Below, in pieces: positions 52,979 to 61,006 of a DNA stretch of 64,000 nucleotides. The notes under the pieces are model-generated. The model did no database searches, was not told the DNA's origin, and saw only the letters and a program-made list of their open reading frames with translations. The translations under genes and the position numbers were made by a program. Numbering within the stretch: position 1 is the stretch's first letter; each line of letters starts with the position of its first letter. Source of the stretch: Capnocytophaga catalasegens (lineage in GTDB: Bacteria; Bacteroidota; Bacteroidia; Flavobacteriales; Flavobacteriaceae); contig NZ_BPMA01000044.1 in the NCBI RefSeq assembly GCF_026005215.1, positions 1 through 64,000 on the forward strand, given 5' to 3'.

Positions 52979-53509
52979 ATGATAATCAAAGAAATACAAG
53001 GAAAGAAACCTATTATAAGGAGAAAAAACGTATGTAGCTGAAAATGCGACAATTGTAGGAGATGTTGTGTTGGGAAAAGCATGCAGTGTTTGGTACAATG
53101 CTGTTATTTCGTGGCGATGTGAATAGTATTCGCATTGGTGATAATGTGAATATTCAAGATGGGGCTATTATTCACGCGACGTTTAATAAATACGCTGTTT
53201 CAATAGGGAATAATGTTTCTATTGGGCACCGAGCTATTGTCCATGGTTGTACGATAGAAGATAATGTTTTTGATAGGAATGGGAAGTATCGTAATGGACG
53301 ATTGTGTAGTGGAAAGTAATAGTATTATAGCGGTAGGAGCTGTTGTAATAGAGCATACGCGAATAGCCTCGGGGAGTATTTATGCAGGAGTTCCTGCACG
53401 CAAAGTAAAGGAACTTTCTGCCCAGCAAATAGAACAAATATCTAAGTTAGCACAACATTATATAACTTATGCCAATTGGGCAGAAGAAGCTCCTGAGAGT
53501 TTCTTATAA
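52979..53509 (+). pseudogene. Gamma-type carbonic anhydrase, broken by three single-base insertions
   Basis: Four segments in successive frames restore one protein. ATG 52979 gives MIIKEIQGKKPII. Removing one A near 53018 gives GEKTYVAENATIVGDVVLG. Removing one T in the run near 53108 gives RGDVNSIRIGDNVNIQDG. Removing one T near 53264 gives LIGMGSIVMDDCVVESNSI, then intact sequence to ANWAEEAPESFL. The left-handed-beta-helix hexapeptide pattern and the zinc-ligand histidines (AIIHATF, SIGHRAIVHGC) are preserved. All three lesions are +1 in mononucleotide runs. It may be a very recent pseudogene or sequencing error. Confidence 0.85.
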
Positions 53510-53525
53510 AGATTGTTAATCAATA

Positions 53526-53710
53526 TCAATTTTTATCAACGAATAAAAATGTAGCAATATCTTTGCCTTTGTGCCAAGAAGAAACGATAGTATCTTTAAG
53601 AATTATTTTGACATAATCAGTTTTTATTTTAGGAAAAGATATATCAATAAAAAATGTATTTTGTATAGGAAAGTTCTCTTTGACAGATTCTAATTTTGTA
53701 TTCTTGCAAA
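53526..53710 (-). pseudogene. Fragment of an unidentified protein (C-terminal part)
   Basis: A 64-codon open frame starts only at a TTG and encodes IDISFPKIKTDYVKIILKD and SSWHKGKDIATFLFVDKN. It reads like the end of a longer protein that has lost its start. It abuts the transposase remnant, so the upstream part may have been deleted by an insertion event. I cannot assign a family. Confidence 0.4.
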
Positions 53711-53803
53711 TTATCTCCAATGAGCTAAATATTCCTTACAATCTAAGTTGGTTTTGAAGTGCTCTGCAAACTCTAAGAGATTTTGACCTTTAAAAATTTT
53801 CAT
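53711..53803 (-). pseudogene. Remnant of an IS1595-type transposase N-terminus
   Basis: The first 30 codons encode MKIFKGQNLLEFAEHFK and DCKEYLAHW, then a stop. This resembles the start of IS1595-family transposases of Bacteroidota, whose next element is a zinc-ribbon. Sequence after the stop (ICKNTK in a shifted frame) hints at the zinc-ribbon's first cysteine. No ends or further transposase sequence are visible, so this is a relic. Confidence 0.5.
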
Positions 53804-53970
53804 AACAACTTGATTTTACATACTGCAAAGATGTGAATTTATATGATGAACTCAAAAATTTTTTATAAATCTTTCATACAGTGAACACATCTACCTGTGG
53901 CATCGCCTCCATTAGTAAATTTAGTATTTATTGTGGAATAATCAATTCGCATAGCCCTGTTGGGTAAAGC

Positions 53971-54120
53971 CGTGTACTTTTGCAAACAACAAAAAATATT
54001 TCTGAAATAGCCTTTGAAATAGGTTTTACTTCACAAAGGTATTTCAGTACTACGGTATTTAAATAAATTGTAGGAAAAACACCAAATGAATATCGGACAG
54101 AAAATGAAAAAAGAAGTTAA
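53971..54120 (+). pseudogene. Remnant of an AraC-type DNA-binding domain
   Basis: In one frame the sequence reads RVLLQTTKNISEIAFEIGF, then TSQRYFSTTVFK, a stop codon, and IVGKTPNEYR. This matches the second helix-turn-helix of AraC-family regulators, with a stop codon where a charged residue is expected. No coding sequence for an N-terminal domain is visible upstream. It is a decayed regulator fragment. Confidence 0.65.
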
Positions 54121-54240
54121 TTGTAAAACAAAAATCAGTTTTTTTTGAAAATAAAAAAAATTACCCAAAAATTCATTTCTGGCAAAGTTTTTGCTACTCA
54201 AATCATTCGTTTAGAAAATATTTTGTAAAACTAATTTTAG

Positions 54241-55449
54241 ATGCATAATTTTATCAATTATCTCTGTATTTTTTATGTGGTGATGATGTTGCTTGGAGCA
54301 ATAGCCATTCGTAAAGCGCTTGTACGGCGTCGATATGTGTATATTTATTACCTTATTTCTGCTATTCTTTTAGGTTATTTTCTTTGGGTATGGAATAGCT
54401 CTTTTGAAGGTATCTGGGATAATCATAGGCAGTATTCGTTTGGATTTTTACTTTCGTGGTTGTTTTTTACAACAATTTTGACTTTGTTTGTTGTAGGTGA
54501 AGATGGTATTCGCTTGTTATCAGTGCCTTTTCGTTTGAAAAAAACTCCAAAAATTCCTTCTCGAAGACGATTTGTAAGTCTGTTAGGTTTAGGAATCGCT
54601 TCAATTCCTTTTGCAGGAATGTTACACGGCATTTTCAGAGGTAGATACAATTATCGCGTTATAAAACATACGCTTTTTTTTGATGATTTACCCCAAGCCT
54701 TTGACGGATATAAAATAACTCATATTTCTGATATTCATTCCGGAAGTTTTGATAACAAACAAAAAGTTCTATACGGAATAGACCTTATCAATGAACAACA
54801 AAGTGATGTGATTTTTTTTACGGGTGATTTGGTTAATAACAAAGCACAAGAAATGGATAATTGGCTTGACGTTTTTGATAAATTAAAAGCAAAAGATGGT
54901 GTTTTTTCGGTGCTTGGCAATCACGATTATGGCGATTATGTACAATGGCGCTCTTCCGAAGAAAAAGAAGCAAACTTGCAACAAATCAAAAAAATACATA
55001 AACAATTAGGATACAATTTATTACTAAATGAATCCACTTTTATAGAAAAAGAAAATCAACGCATTGCTATCATTGGTGTAGAGAATTGGGGAGAAGGGTT
55101 TGTTAAAAAAGGAGATTTACAAAAAGCCTTAAAAGAAACAGAACCGACTGATTTTAAACTACTTTTGAGCCACGACCCTACACACTGGCAATACCAAGTT
55201 ATTGAGAATCCAGTACCTATACACTTGACATTGAGCGGACACACCCACGGAATGCAATTTGGTATCGAAATTCCGAATTGGATAAAATGGAGTCCCGTAC
55301 AATGGCGTTACAAGTATTGGGGTGGTATTTATATTGAAAATAATCGATATATCAATGTAAATCGAGGGTTTGGATATTTAGCTTTCCCTGGTCGGGTAGG
55401 AATGCCGCCTGAAATAACTGTTATAGAATTACGAAAAAAAGTTGCGTAG
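54241..55449 (+). CDS. Membrane-anchored metallophosphoesterase
   Basis: This is a 402-aa protein with three or so N-terminal membrane helices (residues about 1-85), a basic segment (SRRRFVSLLGLGIASIPF), and a calcineurin-like phosphoesterase domain. All five metal-site motifs are seen: ITHISDIHSG, FFTGDLVN, VLGNHDYGD, LLLSHDP and LSGHTHG. It is likely to act outside the cytoplasm. The family includes UDP-diacylglucosamine pyrophosphatase-like and YkuE-like enzymes, and the substrate here is unknown. The promoter of the next gene lies in its 3' end. Confidence 0.9.
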   Translation: MHNFINYLCIFYVVMMLLGAIAIRKALVRRRYVYIYYLISAILLGYFLWVWNSSFEGIWDNHRQYSFGFLLSWLFFTTILTLFVVGEDGIRLLSVPFRLKKTPKIPSRRRFVSLLGLGIASIPFAGMLHGIFRGRYNYRVIKHTLFFDDLPQAFDGYKITHISDIHSGSFDNKQKVLYGIDLINEQQSDVIFFTGDLVNNKAQEMDNWLDVFDKLKAKDGVFSVLGNHDYGDYVQWRSSEEKEANLQQIKKIHKQLGYNLLLNESTFIEKENQRIAIIGVENWGEGFVKKGDLQKALKETEPTDFKLLLSHDPTHWQYQVIENPVPIHLTLSGHTHGMQFGIEIPNWIKWSPVQWRYKYWGGIYIENNRYINVNRGFGYLAFPGRVGMPPEITVIELRKKVA

Positions 55450-55472
55450 TAAAAAACTTTTTTATATTTTTG
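55442..55472 (+). promoter_or_regulatory. Promoter of the thioredoxin-like gene
   Basis: TTG (55442-55444), a 20-nt spacer and TATTTTTG (55465-55472) fit the consensus. It overlaps the end of the metallophosphoesterase gene and supports a start at 55500. Confidence 0.6.
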
Positions 55473-55499
55473 CAAAAGAAAATAAAAATAAAGAGTATT

Positions 55500-55805
55500 A
55501 TGCCTGTTTTTGGAGAAATAATCAATACAAAGATACCTGTTCTTATTACATTTTGTGCTGATTGGCATTATTTATCTGAACAAATAAATGTAATTTTGCG
55601 CGAGGTTTCTATCGTAATGGGTGATGATGCTAAAATTATCAAGATGGATGTTGATAAGAATAGAGAGCTTACTAAGGCATTTCAAATCAATGGATTACCT
55701 ACTTTTATTCTGTACTATCTTGGCGATGTTGTTTGGCGTGAAGAGGGGGTTGATTCGGCAGATATTCTGATTGAAAAAATCCAAAAATATACAAAAAAAG
55801 AATAA
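55500..55805 (+). CDS. Thioredoxin-fold protein lacking the CxxC active site
   Basis: This is a 101-aa protein. The ATG at 55500 (MPVFGEIIN) is preferred because the upstream in-frame start lies inside the promoter. The thioredoxin fold is recognisable from KIPVLITFCADW, KIIKMDVDKNREL and the cis-proline loop INGLPTFILY. The redox motif WCGPC is replaced by W22-H-Y-L-S26, so neither redox cysteine is present. The role cannot be catalytic dithiol exchange. It lies 27 nt upstream of an L,D-transpeptidase-like gene. A decayed duplicate lies at 56494. Confidence 0.85.
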   Translation: MPVFGEIINTKIPVLITFCADWHYLSEQINVILREVSIVMGDDAKIIKMDVDKNRELTKAFQINGLPTFILYYLGDVVWREEGVDSADILIEKIQKYTKKE

Positions 55806-55832
55806 TCAATATTCTGAAAATAGTAACTAGGT

Positions 55833-56462
55833 ATGAAAAAAATATTATTGCTGATATTGATACTATGTTTATCAAGTATAACTTGGGGTTTATTTTCAAA
55901 TAAGAAACAAAAAAAGATGGACAAGTCAGCAGAGGTTTTATACGATAGTTATATAAAAGAAGCTACTTCTTATTGTCAGAAGAAAAAACTTTGTACAGAT
56001 TTTTTTATTTTGATAGATTATTCAATACATTCAGGGAAAGAAAGACTTTTTATTTACAATTTCAATACGGAAAAATTTGTAAATAGTTACTTGGTAAGTC
56101 ATGGTTGTGGTACATCGCCCACAGCAGAAGATTTTTCGCGAGAAAAACCTGTTTTTAGTAATGAACCTAATAGTCATTGCTCTTCATTGGGAAAATATTT
56201 GTTATCCAAGCAAAAAGTCAAAAGTACAAATTTTGGGGAGAAATATCTTCTTTATGGGCAAGATTCTACTAATAACAATGCTTTAAGGCGAGATATTGTA
56301 CTTCATCCTTGGAGTATTATCCCTGATAAAGCTCCTTATCCTAAGGGAATACCTGAGAGTTGGGGGTGTCCTGCAGTTTCTTTGTCAGTATTCCAATTGC
56401 TTGATAAGCAAATACAAACTACCGATAAGAATGTATTACTTTGGGCTATTTACTTCAAATAA
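55833..56462 (+). CDS. Murein L,D-transpeptidase catalytic domain family protein
   Basis: This 209-aa protein has a signal-like N-terminus (about residues 1-20). The catalytic pair is visible as H158 (IVLHPW) and C179 (SWGCPAVS), the YkuD-like S-x-G-C-x-x-x-S pattern. The central part (HGCGTSPTAEDFSREKPVFSN) matches the family layout. It may cross-link or attach peptidoglycan in the periplasm. It probably shares a transcript with the thioredoxin-like gene. Confidence 0.85.
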   Translation: MKKILLLILILCLSSITWGLFSNKKQKKMDKSAEVLYDSYIKEATSYCQKKKLCTDFFILIDYSIHSGKERLFIYNFNTEKFVNSYLVSHGCGTSPTAEDFSREKPVFSNEPNSHCSSLGKYLLSKQKVKSTNFGEKYLLYGQDSTNNNALRRDIVLHPWSIIPDKAPYPKGIPESWGCPAVSLSVFQLLDKQIQTTDKNVLLWAIYFK

Positions 56463-56493
56463 TTGAAAAATATTACATAAAAATATAAGTAGT

Positions 56494-56723
56494 ATACCTG
56501 TTTTTAGAGAAATAATCAATGTAAGAAATCCTGTTTTAATTATATTTTATGTAGATTGGTATCAAAAGTATTGGTTCAGATGAACACTATTTTCTGCGAG
56601 GCTTCTATTATAGGGTGATGATACTAAGATTGTCAAAATAGATGTAGATGAAAATAGAGAACTTACTAAAGCGTTTCGAATCAATGGATTGCCTATATGT
56701 ATATTGTATTGCAAATACCAATA
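56494..56723 (+). pseudogene. Decayed duplicate of the thioredoxin-like gene
   Basis: The region aligns with the 55500-55805 gene over most of its length. The start ATG has become ATA, followed by VPVFREIINVRNPVLIIF, a stop and frameshift near 56580, then GDDTKIVKIDVDENRELTKAFRINGLP in a further frame. The sequence is lost after the cis-proline loop. The L,D-transpeptidase gene lies between the two copies. It is a tandem duplication that has degenerated. Confidence 0.8.
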
Positions 56724-56783
56724 ATTTTGTTAGAGAAATATAGAAGTATGCTTTATAAGTTATAATATGACTTAATTTTTTTG

Positions 56784-56816
56784 CGAAAAGACCTTTTTTA
56801 CGAAGGTCTTTTTTCG
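56784..56816 (+). terminator. Terminator after the duplicated region
   Basis: A stem, AAAGACCTT and AAGGTCTTT (within 56786-56812), has a short loop and a T-run. Confidence 0.8.
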
Positions 56817-56856
56817 TTTGTAATGGAATTTTATTTGTTAATTCTTTGAAAAAAAA

Positions 56857-56887
56857 TTGTTGTTTATCAAATAATATACTACTTTTG
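56857..56887 (+). promoter_or_regulatory. Promoter of the TPR protein gene
   Basis: TTG (56857-56859), a 20-nt spacer and TACTTTTG (56880-56887) match the consensus, 21 nt before the ATG. Confidence 0.6.
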
Positions 56888-56908
56888 GGCATTTAAAACC
56901 TATTTAAT

Positions 56909-59884
56909 ATGAAATTCAGACACATAGTACCGATTTTTTGCTTGGGAGTAGCAACAACTGCTTTTTCACAAGCTACAATGGAATACACACATTCGCAGGT
57001 TGCTTTTCAGAAAGCTTTATCGCTTTACAATCGTAAGCAATATAGGCCTGCACAGCACTTCTTTGAACAAGAAATGCAACAAACCACCGATGCCAATACC
57101 AAGGCAAATTGTAGCTATTTTGTAGCCTCATCAGCTATTCGTTTGGGGCAAAGTGGTGCTGATGCACTTATGGAGCAATTCTTGGCAGAATATCCTTCTT
57201 CGCCCTATGCAGGCAATGCGAGCCTTGATGTAGCGGACTATTATTTCACACAGGGGAACTACAAACAATCGGAAGAGTGGTATAATAAAGTTGATGCTCG
57301 CTTGGTAAGTCCCACCGAGAGAGATAAGTATAATTTCCAGAAGGGATACGCACTTTTCTCGCAAGGGAAAAAAGCGGAGGCGAAAAAGTATTTTACCTCA
57401 GTGAAAAACTCTAAAGAATATGGTCCAAAAGCAGCTTATTATTTGGGATATATGGCGTATGATGCTGATGATTATGCCCAAGCAAGCCAATATTTTGAAC
57501 AAGTACAAGATGATAAAGACTTGAACAAAAACTTATCATACTATCAAGCCGATATGAGTTTCAAACAAGGTAATTTTGAAAAAGCACTTAAAGAAGGATT
57601 GGTACAACTAAAAAAGAGCAATAGTGCAAAAGAAAAATCGGAGATAAACAAAATTGTAGGAGAGAGTTACTTTAACCTCAATCAATATGCCGAAGCCATA
57701 CCTTATCTGAAAGCCTATCAAGGTAAGCAAGGCAAATATAGCAATACGGATTATTATTATTTAGGATATGCATATTATAAACAAAATGATTATCAGAATG
57801 CTATAAATAACTTCAACAAAATTATTGATGGGAAGAATGCCGTAGCACAAAATGCGTATTATCACTTGGCAGAGTGTTACTTGAAAACCAATCAGAAGCA
57901 ACAGGCACTTAATGCGTTTCGCAATGCTTCGCAGATGGAGTTCAGCAAAGAAATAAAAAAAGATGCGATGCTCAATTATGCTCGATTGAGTTATGATATT
58001 GGTAACCCGTATGAGAGTGTACCAAGTGTGATACAAGCCTATATGCAAGCTTATCCCGACTCAAATACTACCGAAATGAAAGACCTTTTGGTCGATTCGT
58101 ATGTAACTTCGGGAGATTATAAATCGGCAATGGATTTGTTGGAGAAATCATCGGCTACTGCCGACAAGAAAGTCTATCAGCAGGTAGCTTTCTATCGTGG
58201 GTTAGAGTTGTACAATGAAGCACAATATACAGAAGCTCTTACCTACTTCAAAAAAGCACAAGGTACTTCTGATGAAAAAATCAATGCACGGGCAATATAT
58301 TGGGGAGCTGAATCTAATTATTTGCTACACAATTATGCACAGGCAGAGAGCGATTATAAAAAGTTTTTATCACTAAATCAAACGGCATTGTCTGAATACA
58401 AACAAGCTACTTACGGCTTGGCTTATACGTATTTCAATCAAAAGAAATATGACTTAGCAACAGATGCTTTCAAGAAATATTTAGATGCAAAACCTACCGA
58501 CAAAAACCGTATAGCCGATGCTTATATGCGATTAGGAGATAGCCACTTTGTACTTGGTAAATATTGGCCAGCGATGGAAGCCTATAACAAAGTGATTACA
58601 ACGCACGCTACAGATACTGATTATGCTACTTTTCAAAAAGCAATTAGCTATGGATTTGTTGATAGAGTACCCAAAAAGATTGAAGAATTAGAAAAATTTG
58701 TTAGAAATTATCCCAAATCGGCACTTCGTGAAGATGCACTATTTGAATTAGGGAATACGTACTTAGCACAAGGCAATACACAAAAAGCGGTTCAGGCGTA
58801 CAAACGAATTCAAAATGAGTATAAAAATAGTAGTTTTGTACCCCGAGCTATGCTCCGTGAGGCATTGGTATATTACAATCAGGGAGATAATCAGAAGGCA
58901 CTAACTATTTTCAAACAAATTACAGCACAATATCCTAATACAAGCGAGGCGGTACAAGCAGTTAATACTGCCAAAGCGGTGTATGTTGATATGGGCAAAG
59001 TCAATGAATATGCACAATGGGCAAAAGGATTGGGGTATGTAGAGGTTAGTAATTCCGAATTAGACAATGCTTCGTTTGAAGCAGCTGAACGCCACTATTT
59101 GCAACAGAAAAACAAAGAAGCTATTTCAAGTTTGGAGAAATATCTCAAAGATTTTCCACAAGGACTTAATACAACACAAGCACAATTCTATTTGGCACAA
59201 CTTTATTTTTCGGAAGGAAATAAAAACAAAGCCACTTCGTATTACGAAAAAGTAGTTAGCACTGGGCGTAATGAATATACAGAGCAGGCACTTACACGCC
59301 TTAGCCAGATGTATTTAGAAAAATCAGAAACCAAAAAAGCCGAACCGCTACTCAAAGAATTGGAAACTATCTCGACCATCGCGCAAAATATCGTATATGC
59401 ACAATCGAACCTGATGAAAATTTCTTACGAAAATAAAGATTATCAGCAAACGATAAACTATGCACAGAAGGTTTTAGCTGAAAAAAGTGTAGATAATCGT
59501 ATCAAAAATGATGCTCATACCATGATTGCTCGTGCGTATATAGCAACAGGCGATGAAGCCAATGCCGAGAAATACTATACCGAAGTACGCAAAACAGCCT
59601 CCGGATCACTTATGGCAGAGGCTATCTACTACGATGCTTACTTCAAAAATAAAGCAGGTCAGTATAAAAAATCGAATGAAATTATCCAAAAATTAGCCAA
59701 AGAATACGGCGGATATAAAGAATTTTCTGCAAAAGGACTCGTACTAATGGCTAAGAACTTCAATGGACTGAAAGATAACTATCAAGCTACTTATATTCTA
59801 AATAGTGTTATCGAAAACTTTGGTGACTATCCAGAAGTTATCAAAGAAGCCAAAGAGACACTTGCTAAGATAAAAGCAGAGTAG
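56909..59884 (+). CDS. Exported tetratricopeptide-repeat protein
   Basis: This is a 991-aa protein with a signal peptide (ending TTAFSQ) and more than a dozen TPR-like repeats. They are visible as repeated patterns such as AEAKKYFTSVKNSKEYGPKA and AEAIPYLKAYQGKQGKYSN. It probably acts in the periplasm as a scaffold. I recall that flavobacteria often encode such a TPR protein directly upstream of an outer membrane barrel protein like the one at 61007. Here the 43-nt array and a DUF6261-like gene lie between the two. Confidence 0.88.
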   Translation: MKFRHIVPIFCLGVATTAFSQATMEYTHSQVAFQKALSLYNRKQYRPAQHFFEQEMQQTTDANTKANCSYFVASSAIRLGQSGADALMEQFLAEYPSSPYAGNASLDVADYYFTQGNYKQSEEWYNKVDARLVSPTERDKYNFQKGYALFSQGKKAEAKKYFTSVKNSKEYGPKAAYYLGYMAYDADDYAQASQYFEQVQDDKDLNKNLSYYQADMSFKQGNFEKALKEGLVQLKKSNSAKEKSEINKIVGESYFNLNQYAEAIPYLKAYQGKQGKYSNTDYYYLGYAYYKQNDYQNAINNFNKIIDGKNAVAQNAYYHLAECYLKTNQKQQALNAFRNASQMEFSKEIKKDAMLNYARLSYDIGNPYESVPSVIQAYMQAYPDSNTTEMKDLLVDSYVTSGDYKSAMDLLEKSSATADKKVYQQVAFYRGLELYNEAQYTEALTYFKKAQGTSDEKINARAIYWGAESNYLLHNYAQAESDYKKFLSLNQTALSEYKQATYGLAYTYFNQKKYDLATDAFKKYLDAKPTDKNRIADAYMRLGDSHFVLGKYWPAMEAYNKVITTHATDTDYATFQKAISYGFVDRVPKKIEELEKFVRNYPKSALREDALFELGNTYLAQGNTQKAVQAYKRIQNEYKNSSFVPRAMLREALVYYNQGDNQKALTIFKQITAQYPNTSEAVQAVNTAKAVYVDMGKVNEYAQWAKGLGYVEVSNSELDNASFEAAERHYLQQKNKEAISSLEKYLKDFPQGLNTTQAQFYLAQLYFSEGNKNKATSYYEKVVSTGRNEYTEQALTRLSQMYLEKSETKKAEPLLKELETISTIAQNIVYAQSNLMKISYENKDYQQTINYAQKVLAEKSVDNRIKNDAHTMIARAYIATGDEANAEKYYTEVRKTASGSLMAEAIYYDAYFKNKAGQYKKSNEIIQKLAKEYGGYKEFSAKGLVLMAKNFNGLKDNYQATYILNSVIENFGDYPEVIKEAKETLAKIKAE

Positions 59885-60214
59885 AACGGGTTGTTTTTCA
59901 TTTTTATAGTATCAATTTTTTTTAAAAAAAAGAAAAATACCTTTTAGGTCGGGCAAAATAGCATAGTTAAGTAGGTAAAAAGTGTTGTTTCGGGGTCGGA
60001 ACAGTATAGGTGAGAGGGTAAAAAGTGTTGTTTCGGGGTCGGAACAGTATAGGTGAGAGGGTAAAAAGCCCTGTTTCGGGGTCGGAACAGCATAGTCAAG
60101 AGGGTAAAAAGTGCTGTTTCGGGGTCGGAACAATATAGTCAAGAGAGTAAAAAACCTTGTTCCGACCTCGGAACAACAAGAAATAGAATATTAATTTAAA
60201 AAAATTATAGTAAA
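59885..60214. other. Intergenic region that consists mostly of array B
   Basis: Apart from the 43-nt repeats (59973-60180), with a diverged partial copy to their left, I see no gene here. Open frames on the minus strand over the repeats are by-products of the repetition. No TAnnTTTG box is seen between the array and the following gene. Confidence 0.6.
59973..60180. repeat. Tandem repeat array B: 43-nt unit, five copies, each with a hairpin
   Basis: Units start at 59973, 60016, 60059, 60102 and 60145, exactly 43 nt apart, with a diverged partial copy to the left (from about 59946). The common part is GGTAAAAAGTGTTGTTTCGG followed by GGTCGGAACA. In each of the first four units TGTTTCG pairs with CGGAACA across a GGGT loop (7 bp, one G-T pair). 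In the last unit the stem is TTGTTCCGA with TCGGAACAA: the G-T pair has become C-G and the stem is kept. The array ends 34 nt before the second DUF6261-like gene. Confidence 0.92.
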
Positions 60215-60895
60215 ATGATACAAGTTTTTGATTTAAAAGAAATACGTTTAATGGAATTTTTCCAAGTGATGCAAAATGTAAAATCGTTTTTAGAACAACA
60301 CGATATGTCCAATTTGGGACTAACCGAAGCCAAAATAACATTTGACCAAAAGCTATTGGCTTTGGAACAAACCATCAAGCCGCTTCAAAAGAGTCCGCAC
60401 ACGCAGTCAATACAAGATTTAGATGCTAAGCGCGACGCTCTTTTGGTAGGATTTTTGGCGCATTGTCGTGCATTTACAACTTTTCCGGAACAAGAAAAAT
60501 CTAAAGCTGCACAAAAACTATTGGCAACTATTGAAAAATATGGGAAAAACATACACAACAAACCCCTGCAAGAAGAAACGGCTATTATTTATAATCTGCT
60601 GAAAGATTTTGAAGAAACCTCGCATCAGCAGGCTATAACCGCTATCGGTGCTGAAAAATGGATACAAGACCTAACCAAAGTCAATCAAGAGTTTGCCCAG
60701 CTACACAATACACGTACTCAAGAACAGGGTGAAATTGTAGTGGGGGCGACCAAACAGGCTCGTAAAGAACTCAACGAAGCTTTCAAGCATGTGGTCAAGA
60801 GCATCAACGCATTGGCATACATCAACGGAAAAGATAAGTATCAATCGTTAGCCAATTCGCTCAATGAAGAAATCAAACGAGCCAAAGCACACTAA
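60215..60895 (+). CDS. DUF6261-like all-helical protein of unknown function (copy 2)
   Basis: This is a 226-aa soluble protein predicted to be almost wholly alpha-helical. It opens MIQVFDLKEIRLMEFFQ, has DLDAKRDALLVGFLAHCRAF (comparable to the LDKKRNELIVYLMSFFR of copy 1), and FPEQEKSKAAQKLLATIEKYG. From memory this is the typical DUF6261 pattern, which is unverified. Array B lies immediately upstream. The gene is flanked by the TPR and outer-membrane barrel genes. Confidence 0.8.
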   Translation: MIQVFDLKEIRLMEFFQVMQNVKSFLEQHDMSNLGLTEAKITFDQKLLALEQTIKPLQKSPHTQSIQDLDAKRDALLVGFLAHCRAFTTFPEQEKSKAAQKLLATIEKYGKNIHNKPLQEETAIIYNLLKDFEETSHQQAITAIGAEKWIQDLTKVNQEFAQLHNTRTQEQGEIVVGATKQARKELNEAFKHVVKSINALAYINGKDKYQSLANSLNEEIKRAKAH

Positions 60896-61006
60896 GCGAT
60901 AAACACGATTTTAAGCTATGCCAATTGCAAAATAGATACTTATAAAAGTGTTTTTCTATTGGATAGATGTATAATTTAAAGAATTTTTCAATAAAAATAA
61001 TTGATT

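Noticed and set aside
52979-53509. Programmed frameshifting in the carbonic anhydrase gene
   Set aside because: Three shifts in a row within one short gene, without classic slippery heptamers or stimulatory structures, is implausible. Pseudogene or sequencing error is simpler.
53526-53720. Intact 64-aa protein starting at TTG 53720
   Set aside because: Its start lies inside the transposase remnant and it has no promoter. It is better read as a truncated fragment.
59912-60341. Two minus-strand ORFs covering array B
   Set aside because: Their repetitive translations follow from the 43-nt units, and they overlap the DUF6261-like gene. The unit is not a multiple of 3, so a protein repeat would shift frame each copy.
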